Of a DNA stretch of 17,926 bases, positions 7,207 through 15,298 are shown in pieces. Numbering within the stretch: position 1 is the stretch's first letter; the number at the start of each line of letters is the position of its first letter. A program made the translations under genes and the position numbers. This DNA comes from an uncultured Mollicutes bacterium (lineage in GTDB: Bacteria; Bacillota_I; Bacilli_A; RF39; UBA660): NCBI GenBank assembly GCA_900543055.1, contig UQQI01000031.1, positions 1 through 17,926 on the forward strand, in the 5' to 3' direction. Under the pieces are notes generated by a model that saw only the letters and a program-made list of their open reading frames with translations, was not told the DNA's origin and ran no database searches.

Positions 7207-7255
7207 GTAAATAAAAAAAATAATTTACTAAAATAAATAAATAATTAAAAAAACA

Positions 7256-7264
7256 TGATATACT
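7256..7264 (+). promoter_or_regulatory. Extended -10 promoter of the PrsW-family gene
   Basis: TGATATACT gives a TG-N extended -10 with TATACT at 7259-7264. The -35 position is a plain A/T run without a recognisable box. The start would be near 7271, ahead of AGGGG at 7276-7280. Confidence 0.45.
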
Positions 7265-7288
7265 AAAACAAGAATAGGGGTTGATTAG

Positions 7289-8083
7289 ATGCTTAGAATG
7301 GAGTCAACAACAATATTGTTTTTCTTAGCAGCACTACCAGTAATATTAATTTTAATATATATATATAACAAAGATAAAACAAAAGAACCATTTGGCCTAT
7401 TAATAAAATTTTTTGGTCTTGGGATATTATCTTGTTTTTTAGTAATTTTAGTATCATTTGGTCTAGAAAAATTTTTATCATTTATGAATCACACGAATCA
7501 AAGTTCATTTGCGGATACAATATTATATTGTTTTATAGGAGTTGCCTTAGTAGAAGAAGTGTGTAAATGGATTATGGTATATCTATCGGGATACAATAAT
7601 AAAGAGTTTGATGAAGTGTATGATATTGTAGTTTATTCAGTATTCGTTTCCTTAGGATTTGCTTTTTTTGAAAATATCGTTTACGTCTTTGGAAATATGG
7701 ACTTTCTAACAGCAATATTACGTGCAGTCTCAGCAGTACCAGGACATGCATGTGATGCAATATTTATGGGTTACTATTTAAGTGTTGCTAAGATTTGCTC
7801 AACTAGAAATAGTAAAGAATTAGAGAGAAAAAATATATTTTTAAGTATCGCAATACCTGCACTTCTTCATGGAATATATGATTTTTGCTTGATGTCTGGA
7901 TATGATATTTTCGTTTTTGTATTTCTAATTTTTGTAGTAATTCTTTATAAATTATCCATAAGTAAATTAAATGAGATTGCCCTTGCTAATAAAAAAATAA
8001 AAGATGACACAACATTTTGTTCAAATTGTGGTGCAAGAGTAGAAGGACAATTTTGCGAAAGATGTGGTAAACCGAGAGACTAG
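7289..8083 (+). CDS. PrsW-family intramembrane metalloprotease with C-terminal zinc ribbon
   Basis: The 264-residue membrane protein has about eight hydrophobic segments and the PrsW signature residues in order: E89-E90-V-C-K (EExxK), FAFFEN with Glu128, PGHACDA with His153, and LLHGIYDF with His194. Known PrsW proteins cleave anti-sigma factors in the membrane (RsiW in B. subtilis, RsiT in C. difficile); no anti-sigma gene is visible here, so the substrate is unknown. After the last membrane segment, a soluble tail carries a compact zinc ribbon (Cys244, 247, 256, 259) that standard PrsW lacks and that resembles the tail of the DUF5684-like protein at 4482-5270. ATG at 7289 has AGGGG 8 nt upstream; ATG at 7298 is a possible alternative. 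It is a single-gene unit between a tRNA terminator and its own terminator. Confidence 0.88.
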   Translation: MLRMESTTILFFLAALPVILILIYIYNKDKTKEPFGLLIKFFGLGILSCFLVILVSFGLEKFLSFMNHTNQSSFADTILYCFIGVALVEEVCKWIMVYLSGYNNKEFDEVYDIVVYSVFVSLGFAFFENIVYVFGNMDFLTAILRAVSAVPGHACDAIFMGYYLSVAKICSTRNSKELERKNIFLSIAIPALLHGIYDFCLMSGYDIFVFVFLIFVVILYKLSISKLNEIALANKKIKDDTTFCSNCGARVEGQFCERCGKPRD

Positions 8084-8107
8084 AAACAAGCAATGCTTGT
8101 TTTTTTT
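8084..8107 (+). terminator. Terminator of the PrsW-family gene
   Basis: An 8-bp stem (8084-8091 with 8095-8102) with loop AAT starts at the base after the stop codon and runs into Ts to about 8108. Confidence 0.85.
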
Positions 8108-8125
8108 TCTCTTCCAAGATATAAT
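8097..8125 (+). promoter_or_regulatory. Housekeeping promoter of the glycosyltransferase gene
   Basis: TTGTTT (8097-8102), 17 nt, TATAAT (8120-8125). The -35 box is formed by the 3' arm of the preceding terminator. The start would be near 8132, giving a ~15-nt leader that still includes GGAG at 8135-8138. Confidence 0.68.
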
Positions 8126-8146
8126 GAAGAAGACGGAGATGAGGAA

Positions 8147-9151
8147 ATGAAAGTATGTCTTTATACAGAGGGTGAGAAACTATTCTCAAAAAGCGGTTTA
8201 GGAAAAGCAATTCGACATCAAGAAAAAGCACTTGAAAGTGTAGGTGTATCATACACAACAAATATAAAAGATGATTATGATGTTTTACATGTTAACTTTT
8301 ATGGACCAAATTCTTTTGCCCTTGCTAAAATGGCAAAGAAACATGGAAAAAAAATAGTTTATCATGCACATTCAACTGAAGAAGATTTTAAGAATGGATT
8401 TATTTTTTGCAAACAAATTTCTCCTGCTTTTAAGAAATGGCTAATAAAATGTTATTCATTAGGAGATGTCATCATTACGCCAACCCCATATTCTAAGAGA
8501 TTATTAGAAGGATATGGAATAAAGAAAAAAATATATGCTATTTCAAATGGAATTGAATTAGATAAGTTTAAATGTGATAAGTCACAAAGAAAAACCTTTA
8601 GAAAAAGATATAATTTCAAAGAAGATGACAAAGTAATAATAGGTATAGGATTATATATAGAAAGAAAAGGAATAGTGGATTTTGTAGAACTTGCAAAAAG
8701 ACTAAAAGATTATAAATTTATTTGGTTTGGTTATAGTCCACTATCTGCCGCAACAAAAGAAGTAAGAGAAGCAGTTAATACAAAACTTGATAATCTTACA
8801 TTTGCAGGTTATGTAGAACAAGAAAAAATAATAGAAGCAATGAATGGCTGCGATTTATATATTTTCCCAACGTTTGAAGAAACAGAAGGAATACCAATAA
8901 TTGAAGCTTGTGCTTGTAAAACAAAAGCTCTAATCAGGGATATTCCAATATTTGAAGATTGGTTAGAAGACGGAGTAAATGTTTATAAAGCAAAAGATAT
9001 AGATGAATTTGAAAAAAAAATAGTAAAAATCGTTAATAATGAATTACCTGATTTAACAGAAGAAGCATACAAGGTAGCAGAAGAAAGAGATATAAAAATA
9101 ATAGGTAAAAAATTAAAAGAAGTATACGAAAGTGTACTAGAAGAAAATTAA
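8147..9151 (+). CDS. GT-B glycosyltransferase, family 4 type
   Basis: This 334-residue protein is a GT-B retaining glycosyltransferase (Glycos_transf_1/GT4). The N-terminal half starts MKVCLYTEGEKLFSKSGLGKA and holds the YHAHST segment; ISNGIELDKF links the two halves. The C-terminal half has the IGIGLYIERKG segment and the E245-x7-E253 motif that contacts the nucleotide sugar. The opening resembles the LafA/LafB/BgsB type enzymes of Bacilli that glycosylate diacylglycerol for glycolipid anchors, so membrane glycolipid synthesis is a fair guess, but the acceptor cannot be read from sequence. ATG at 8147 is used because GGAG lies 8 nt upstream. An in-frame ATG at 8093 lies inside the preceding terminator and upstream of the promoter. 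It is monocistronic, with its own terminator. Confidence 0.85.
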   Translation: MKVCLYTEGEKLFSKSGLGKAIRHQEKALESVGVSYTTNIKDDYDVLHVNFYGPNSFALAKMAKKHGKKIVYHAHSTEEDFKNGFIFCKQISPAFKKWLIKCYSLGDVIITPTPYSKRLLEGYGIKKKIYAISNGIELDKFKCDKSQRKTFRKRYNFKEDDKVIIGIGLYIERKGIVDFVELAKRLKDYKFIWFGYSPLSAATKEVREAVNTKLDNLTFAGYVEQEKIIEAMNGCDLYIFPTFEETEGIPIIEACACKTKALIRDIPIFEDWLEDGVNVYKAKDIDEFEKKIVKIVNNELPDLTEEAYKVAEERDIKIIGKKLKEVYESVLEEN

Positions 9152-9166
9152 CAAAAAAAACAAATT

Positions 9167-9196
9167 AAAAGGTAGAAAAGTAATTCTATCTTTTTT
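9167..9196 (+). terminator. Terminator of the glycosyltransferase gene
   Basis: An 11-bp stem (9167-9177 with 9184-9194, one G-U pair) around a six-base loop ends in a T tract. A-rich sequence upstream and T-rich sequence downstream extend the pairing. Confidence 0.8.
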
Positions 9197-9217
9197 GTTT
9201 AATAAAATAAGAAACTT

Positions 9218-9226
9218 TGCTATAAT
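9218..9226 (+). promoter_or_regulatory. Extended -10 promoter of the giant helicase-repeat gene
   Basis: TGCTATAAT provides TG-N plus a perfect TATAAT at 9221-9226. No clean -35 stands at 17 nt (TTTAAT at 9198); TTGTTT at 9195-9200 is 20 nt away, in the terminator tail. The start near 9233 leaves a ~20-nt leader holding AGGAAGG (9238-9244). Confidence 0.6.
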
Positions 9227-9252
9227 TAATACAAGATAGGAAGGTATAAAAA

Positions 9253-12200
9253 ATGAATTCAGAATTATTTGAAATGAACAAATTTAATGTTTTAGAAGAT
9301 GAAAATTACTATTATGTATATAGAGCACTAAATAAAGCAGATCACGCGGATGCTCTTAATCATTTTTACGAAACAAAACAAGATATAGAAAGAATTAGAA
9401 CAGATAGAGAAAGATATGAAGAAGAACATGGAAAAGCAAAATATGATAAAGAATCAGAAATTTCTCTAGAAGAAATATATGATCATATAAAAATCCATTA
9501 TCTTAAAGAAACAAATTGTATATCGCTAAGTACAAACGCCAATGTTTCTCTGGATTATGGTTCAGATTATTTTGATGAATATGCTGTAATAAAAGTTCCA
9601 AAAACAGGAGACCAAGATTTAGTTTATGCAGGAGACTATATGCTTTTTGAAGTATATTTAAAAATTGAAGAAGCATTACAAGAAAAAAATATTGATAAAA
9701 GTATATTAGATATAATTAATAGAATAGATGATATGGAAAATAACAATGATATAGTTAATATAATATCAATATTATGTAAAGATAGAAAATTTGAAAAAAA
9801 TATTATGTCAAGATTTCAAAATAAACAATATTTTACTCCAAATCAGCAATTAGAATATAATAAATTAATCGCTAAATTAACAATTTTAGAAGTAACTGGA
9901 ATTATGCCAAGTATTATTTCTGAAAAAGAAACAAATCAGTCCTTATTAGCAACAATAGGAGGAGCTTTTTCATCAGGAGAAGTAATTCATTATAAAGACA
10001 TACCAAGAGATAAATTTCAATACACTTCTAAAAGAATGATGAACTTATTTGCCATTATTCAACAACTAAAAGAAAAACATCCAGATAATGAAGAAATAAA
10101 AAATCTTGAATCGAAAGTACTTGAAATGTTTAATAAAGGCTATGATATAAAAAATATAAATAATAAAATTGTTTTTACTAATGGAACAGATACCATAGAT
10201 TGTCATATTGATTCTAAAACATCACCAATTTTTTATAAAAAGAAATTAGATAATAACTTACTTACAATTGAAGAAGTATACAATATTACAGGAGGATCAA
10301 TAAATTATACTCAAGCAAAAATTATAATAGAATTTTGTTATTATTTAGCTCAAGCAAGAAGAGAAGCATATGATTATTCTGACATTATCACATCAATTAC
10401 TGGAAATACCAATTTATCAGAGATGATAATAAATGAAACAGTTCCAATAAATAATAAAATAATTGATAGAATTAACAATAATGGTTATAAAATATGTGAA
10501 TCAGTTAATTTAGGAATAGAAGACAAATATGCTAATTTCTACTCATCAACTAATCAAAAAAAACTAATTGATTTATTATTCAACTTTGATGATGCAGAAC
10601 TTGATAAACTATTAACAGATGGAGGAATTACTCTAAGCTATAGTATAATAAATAATATTCAAAAAAATAATCCTACAAATAAAAATGAGTATTACGCAAC
10701 ATCTATAATTGATAATATTGATTTTGATAAAATTTATAAAAATGCAATTTCAAAAGAAAAAGTAGCAGAAGAAAAAGAAAAATTATCAAAGTCACTAGGA
10801 GAATATGATATAAGTAGACTTTATCAAGCATTTAAAAACTTAGATTTATCTCATGAAGCAATTTCATATTATATATTTAATTTATTTTTAGAAAAGAAAT
10901 TCAAAGGAAAAACTTTTGAAGAAATATGCAATATGTCTGATATCGATAAATTTATAGATGAAAACAAAGCAGTTTTCAATGTAGATGTAAATGTGATAAC
11001 ACTAAATAAATATTTAGGCATATTTGAAGATATGAATTATGTTGAAAACTCTAATATTATTTTAAGAGACTATCAGCAAAGAATAAAAAATGAAGTTGAT
11101 GAAATATATTCAAATGATAGAAGATTTGCTGGTATAGTTTTACCAACAGGTGGAGGAAAGTCATTTATTGCTATGGCAGAAATGCTAGAAAGAAAAGACA
11201 AAAAAATAATATATTTAGCACCAAGAGTAGGAATTCTTAGAAATTTTAAGAAAAATATTGTTGAATATGTAGCAGGATTAGACCCAGAAGGATTATCTGA
11301 TAAAGAACTTGATGCTATAGTTAAGGACTGCTTTCCATATCTTGAATTAATTTGCTATCAAAGCCTAACTTCAACAGATGAAGAAAAAATAGCATCTTTA
11401 AATGCTGATTTTATAATAATGGATGAAATACATCATATTGGAGGAAAAAGTTGGAATAAATGTATAAAGAAACTTCTAGATAACAATCCAAATTCACAAG
11501 TACTAGGTATATCAGCAACTCCAGAAAGAGATGAATACGAAGAATTAGAAGGTGAAGATTATTTTGATATGCATAATGGTGATATGATGAAGGCTATGGC
11601 TGCATATTTAGATAATTATACACCTACAGAATTAATGCAAAAAAGATATCTTGCCTGTGATATAAATGTAATAGATGCCATACAAGAAGGATATGTTGTT
11701 TGTCCAAATATAGTATCATATGATTATTATCTAGATACAACGGACGAATATAATAAAACTTTATCTTTATTTAAAGGCTTAAAAGACCCTCATGCTAAAG
11801 CAGAGGCAAGACAAGAAATAGAGAAAATGTTATCAGCTGTAAATTCTTCTAAATTAGAAGGCGAAAACGAAATTATAGAAAAATATTTAACTGTAAAAGA
11901 CGGAAAATACATTTTATTTCTTCCACGAAAACCAAGAGATTATGAAGGAACAACAGATGATTATTTTGAAGAAATGATAGATAACTTTAAAACAACAATT
12001 AACAATATAGATAAAGAACCACATATTGAATACATTCATAGTGGACAAAGCAAACTAACAACAGAAGAAGCAATGCAAAGATTCGAAACAGATAATAGTG
12101 ACCATATGAAAATCCTAGTAGCAGTTGATATGTTAAATGAAGGTGTTCACTTACCAAATTTAAATGGTAGTTTCAACCAAAGAAAAATAGATGGCAACCA

Positions 12201-15200
12201 TTTAATATTATCGCTTCAACATTTAGGAAGAGTAATTTATGCATTAGATCCCAATAAAGAATTAACAGAAAGTGATATTCCTATAGTTTTTGATAAATAC
12301 AATAACTATATGAATCTTGATTTTGATAGATTAGTAAATAAAAAAACTATAACATCTGATTTAGAAAAGTTAAAAGGTGCTATTTTCTGGATTGATAAAT
12401 ATGGAACAATTCCAAATGCAGAAAGTGCTAATAGTCAAGAAGTAAGAAAGGCAGTAACACTTCTTAAAATTAGACAAAAATATTCGAAATATAGAAATGA
12501 TAATTTAGATGAACATCAGTTAAATGATTATGAAAAATACAATGTTGAAGAAATATTAAAAATATGTAATGAATATGATGTATGGAACATGAATCTAGGC
12601 ACAATTACAAACGAAAGAATAAGAAAAATTGACAGAGTAAATATATTTAATGTCAGCGCTAATCAACAAACATTCCTAGAAGCTTGTAAAAAAATTAAAG
12701 GAATTGCTGGACCAACATCACTAAGAATGTGTGATAGAATTGAACTATACATGAAAATAGCGGATATTTTAACAGAAAACGGAGTTATTTTATCACCGAA
12801 GACAATAAATGCCAACATGACTATAAATAGTTTATTAGGAAATCTTGATGAATCTATAATAGAAGATATAAAATATGAACTATCAAATTTAGGCTATGAT
12901 ACAGATTATCCAATTTACTTGGAATATGTATTTGTAAGAGACTGTTTTCATCAAGGCAAATCATTATTTTCTGGATATGATTACAATCTTGAGGATATAA
13001 CAAATCTAAGAAAATTTGGTATTTTATATAATGAAACTAGAAATGAATATATTAATGAAAAAGGATTTATCATTAATGGTCCAAAAAAACTATTAAGAAA
13101 GAATATTTGGACTGGTACATATTATGACAAAAATAATTGTAACATTGAAGGATATGATCAATATGGTTTTAATCAAAAAACAAAAGTAAATATTTATACA
13201 AATAACTACTATGATCAATACGGATTTAATATAGATCATATAAATATTTACACAAATACACCTTATGATAATCATGGATTTAATATTGACCATATTCATA
13301 AAGATACTAATACAGAATACGATGAGCATGGATTTAATATTGATTGTCTATATATAAAATATGATGCTACAACAGACAGTTATATTCAAACAAATGATTC
13401 TTATGATGAAGACGGTTATGATATTGATGGTTATAACAGAAGAAATTTTGATAGAAACAATATTCATAGAGTAACTGGTCTACCATATGATGAACTATTT
13501 TTCGATAAAGATGGATTCTATTGGGAATTAAAAAATAGTAAAAGAGTAAAAACTAATCGAAGATATAATGAAAAGATGTTTGATAGAGATGGTTACATAT
13601 ATGAAATAGACGAACGAGGAAATGCAAAAAGAAAAGGAAGAATATATGATAGCTATGGTTTCAGAATGGACGGTACACATCATATAACGCAAACTAAAAT
13701 TGACCCAAACGGATATGATGCTACTGGTATTTGGTATAAAAAAGTAGGTAATAGATATGAATCGACTGGTTCTATATTCAATGATAAAGGATGGACGAGA
13801 GATAATCTAACAACAAGACATAACGCATATGGTTTAACTATAGATGAGCAAGGAAATCTAATGCTTGATAAGGTAGATGACTATGGCTTTGATTTTATGG
13901 GAAGATATCATTATCCTGTAGATGAAGTAGATAATGATGGTTTTAAAACTATTCATAGAGGATATATTGAATATTCAAATAGGATAATGAGTAAAGGAAA
14001 AATTCATGGAATGTATCATGATATTCATGGCTTTAATAGAGAAGGAATTTCAAAAGATACTGGAACATTCTTAAATCAATATAACTTTGATAGAAATGGC
14101 TATTGGTGGAAAAAGGACGAAAATGGTGAATTAGTTAATACATATTCATATGTTTCAGATGATGGCTGGACAATAGATAAAAAAAGAATCGTAAATATTG
14201 ATGGAAAAGAAATTTATACAAACTTAGATGAACGTGGCTTTAGCATAGACCACTATTATAGACCATCTCCATCTGCTCAAAAAAGATTATATGATAACCA
14301 TGGCTTTGATTATCAAAAAGTTAATTATTTTACAGGAACACATTTAAACTCAGAAAACTTTGATGCAGATGGTTTCTGGTGGAAAAAAGATGAAAATAAT
14401 AATTTAGTAAAAACAGATTCTAAAATAAACGATGAAGGTTGGGATATCGACCATGTAAATGAAAAAACAGGACGAATTGTAGATGAACATGGCTTTGACT
14501 CACTTCATTTATATAGATATAGACAAACAGGAAAGAATAAACCACAAAAAATATCAGAATATGACCCACATGGCTTTGATTACAGAGGAATTCATAGAAC
14601 AACGGGAAAAGTATATAATAATAATCATTTTGATATTGATGGATATTGGTATAGAAAAGAAGGAAAAGAATATGTAAAAACAGATTCTAAATATGATGAA
14701 GATGGACTAGATATAGATAGAAGAGATAAGAATGAGTTTACAAAAAATGGTTACTTTAAAAAGACCAGAAAAAAATACAATAGCGATGGTTTCATGAAAG
14801 ATGAAGTACATAGTATTACTAATCAAAAATATGACTTATCAGGAAAAGATATAAATGGAGAAGTAGTAGCAGATGCTGATAAACAATTAATAAGAAGTAT
14901 AAAAGAACAAATACAATTCAACAGTAGAAAATATATTGAAGACTTAATAGAAGAATACAATTTAAATGGTGACTATGACAGACTACTAGAGTCTTATGAT
15001 GAATATTCAGATGAATTTGAAATTGATGATGAAGAAATAAATTCATTTATTCAGTTTATGATGCTAAGAGCAATAAAGAAAGATGAAACTCTATATACAG
15101 AAGATGAATTATATGAATATTTAAAAGAATCAGCAAAAGAATTTAAATTACAAATAAAAAATGGTGAGTTAGAGGAAATGATGAAATATTATCATGAAGC

Positions 15201-15261
15201 AGAACAAACTTATGGAGGTAGAGAATCATATCCTGGAGATAATTTAATAACTCATCTTTAA
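9253..15261 (+). CDS. Giant SF2 helicase with ART-like N-terminal motifs and C-terminal YD/GFD repeat array
   Basis: The 2002-residue protein has four parts. Residues 1-140 contain YVYRAL (Arg24), ISLST (91-94) and a following AVIKVP strand, an order like the R-S-E core of ADP-ribosyltransferases (tentative). Residues 140-610 are mostly helical and unrecognised. Residues ~612-1040 are an SF2 (ResIII/DEAD-like) helicase: PTGGGKS with Lys636, D724-E-I-H, S754-A-T, motif V AVDMLNEGVH from 957, and motif VI Q989-H-L-G-R993-V-I-Y, where the usual last Arg is Tyr. A linker to ~1284 includes a stretch loosely like a helicase-associated domain. Residues ~1285-1872 are about 27 repeats of YDxxGFDxDG, followed by an acidic helical C-terminus. 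No signal peptide or membrane segment is seen, so it should be cytosolic. AGGAAGG lies 8 nt before the ATG. Codon use is like the neighbours. The role is unknown; an ATP-driven nucleic-acid enzyme in defence or RNA/DNA handling is inference. Confidence 0.85.
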   Translation: MNSELFEMNKFNVLEDENYYYVYRALNKADHADALNHFYETKQDIERIRTDRERYEEEHGKAKYDKESEISLEEIYDHIKIHYLKETNCISLSTNANVSLDYGSDYFDEYAVIKVPKTGDQDLVYAGDYMLFEVYLKIEEALQEKNIDKSILDIINRIDDMENNNDIVNIISILCKDRKFEKNIMSRFQNKQYFTPNQQLEYNKLIAKLTILEVTGIMPSIISEKETNQSLLATIGGAFSSGEVIHYKDIPRDKFQYTSKRMMNLFAIIQQLKEKHPDNEEIKNLESKVLEMFNKGYDIKNINNKIVFTNGTDTIDCHIDSKTSPIFYKKKLDNNLLTIEEVYNITGGSINYTQAKIIIEFCYYLAQARREAYDYSDIITSITGNTNLSEMIINETVPINNKIIDRINNNGYKICESVNLGIEDKYANFYSSTNQKKLIDLLFNFDDAELDKLLTDGGITLSYSIINNIQKNNPTNKNEYYATSIIDNIDFDKIYKNAISKEKVAEEKEKLSKSLGEYDISRLYQAFKNLDLSHEAISYYIFNLFLEKKFKGKTFEEICNMSDIDKFIDENKAVFNVDVNVITLNKYLGIFEDMNYVENSNIILRDYQQRIKNEVDEIYSNDRRFAGIVLPTGGGKSFIAMAEMLERKDKKIIYLAPRVGILRNFKKNIVEYVAGLDPEGLSDKELDAIVKDCFPYLELICYQSLTSTDEEKIASLNADFIIMDEIHHIGGKSWNKCIKKLLDNNPNSQVLGISATPERDEYEELEGEDYFDMHNGDMMKAMAAYLDNYTPTELMQKRYLACDINVIDAIQEGYVVCPNIVSYDYYLDTTDEYNKTLSLFKGLKDPHAKAEARQEIEKMLSAVNSSKLEGENEIIEKYLTVKDGKYILFLPRKPRDYEGTTDDYFEEMIDNFKTTINNIDKEPHIEYIHSGQSKLTTEEAMQRFETDNSDHMKILVAVDMLNEGVHLPNLNGSFNQRKIDGNHLILSLQHLGRVIYALDPNKELTESDIPIVFDKYNNYMNLDFDRLVNKKTITSDLEKLKGAIFWIDKYGTIPNAESANSQEVRKAVTLLKIRQKYSKYRNDNLDEHQLNDYEKYNVEEILKICNEYDVWNMNLGTITNERIRKIDRVNIFNVSANQQTFLEACKKIKGIAGPTSLRMCDRIELYMKIADILTENGVILSPKTINANMTINSLLGNLDESIIEDIKYELSNLGYDTDYPIYLEYVFVRDCFHQGKSLFSGYDYNLEDITNLRKFGILYNETRNEYINEKGFIINGPKKLLRKNIWTGTYYDKNNCNIEGYDQYGFNQKTKVNIYTNNYYDQYGFNIDHINIYTNTPYDNHGFNIDHIHKDTNTEYDEHGFNIDCLYIKYDATTDSYIQTNDSYDEDGYDIDGYNRRNFDRNNIHRVTGLPYDELFFDKDGFYWELKNSKRVKTNRRYNEKMFDRDGYIYEIDERGNAKRKGRIYDSYGFRMDGTHHITQTKIDPNGYDATGIWYKKVGNRYESTGSIFNDKGWTRDNLTTRHNAYGLTIDEQGNLMLDKVDDYGFDFMGRYHYPVDEVDNDGFKTIHRGYIEYSNRIMSKGKIHGMYHDIHGFNREGISKDTGTFLNQYNFDRNGYWWKKDENGELVNTYSYVSDDGWTIDKKRIVNIDGKEIYTNLDERGFSIDHYYRPSPSAQKRLYDNHGFDYQKVNYFTGTHLNSENFDADGFWWKKDENNNLVKTDSKINDEGWDIDHVNEKTGRIVDEHGFDSLHLYRYRQTGKNKPQKISEYDPHGFDYRGIHRTTGKVYNNNHFDIDGYWYRKEGKEYVKTDSKYDEDGLDIDRRDKNEFTKNGYFKKTRKKYNSDGFMKDEVHSITNQKYDLSGKDINGEVVADADKQLIRSIKEQIQFNSRKYIEDLIEEYNLNGDYDRLLESYDEYSDEFEIDDEEINSFIQFMMLRAIKKDETLYTEDELYEYLKESAKEFKLQIKNGELEEMMKYYHEAEQTYGGRESYPGDNLITHL
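13105..14870 (+). repeat. ~27 coding repeats, consensus YDxxGFDxDG, with a ~90-aa higher-order unit
   Basis: The last third of the giant gene encodes about 27 units of 15-28 residues (usually 18-26). Two forms alternate: a short form (Y-D-E-H-G-F-N-I-D-H, then a T-G/T-N turn) and a long form (F-D-x-D-G-Y-W-W-K-K-D-E-N, then V-K-T). Near the end a block of about 90 residues is repeated three times: the tryptophan of the GYW/GFW motif falls at residues 1618, 1709 and 1799, that is 273 and 270 nt apart. Charged and aromatic residues dominate. The repeats differ from RHS/YD repeats, which have GR-L after YDxxG. Confidence 0.8.
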
Positions 15262-15264
15262 ATA

Positions 15265-15294
15265 AAAAAATACGTTCCAAAAAACGTATTTTTT
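15265..15294. terminator. Bidirectional terminator between convergent genes
   Basis: A 12-bp perfect stem (15265-15276 with 15283-15294) has A-run/T-run flanks, so it works in both directions. It begins 4 nt after the giant gene and ends 5 nt before the stop of the rodA-like gene on the other strand. Confidence 0.88.
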
Positions 15295-15298
15295 CATC

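Noticed and set aside
8093..8146. Upstream ATG giving an 18-residue longer glycosyltransferase
   Set aside because: It lies inside the previous gene's terminator and upstream of the TATAAT; the ATG at 8147 has a proper ribosome site and a family-like N-terminus.
9153..9252. Riboswitch or attenuator before the giant gene
   Set aside because: The space is taken by the upstream terminator and an extended -10 promoter; only about 20 nt of leader remain.
13093..13329. Antisense open frame opposite the giant gene's repeats (similar ones at 2942, 7293, 7572, 7986 and 14420)
   Set aside because: These are frames mirrored from real coding sequence, without ribosome sites or plausible proteins.
14483..14677. 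Second plus-strand frame inside the repeat array
   Set aside because: It overlaps the giant gene in another frame, has low-complexity composition and no ribosome site.
13105..14870. CRISPR array or RHS toxin repeats
   Set aside because: The repeats are in-frame coding units without constant DNA repeats or spacers, and they lack the GR-L part of RHS YD repeats and any RHS core or toxin tip.
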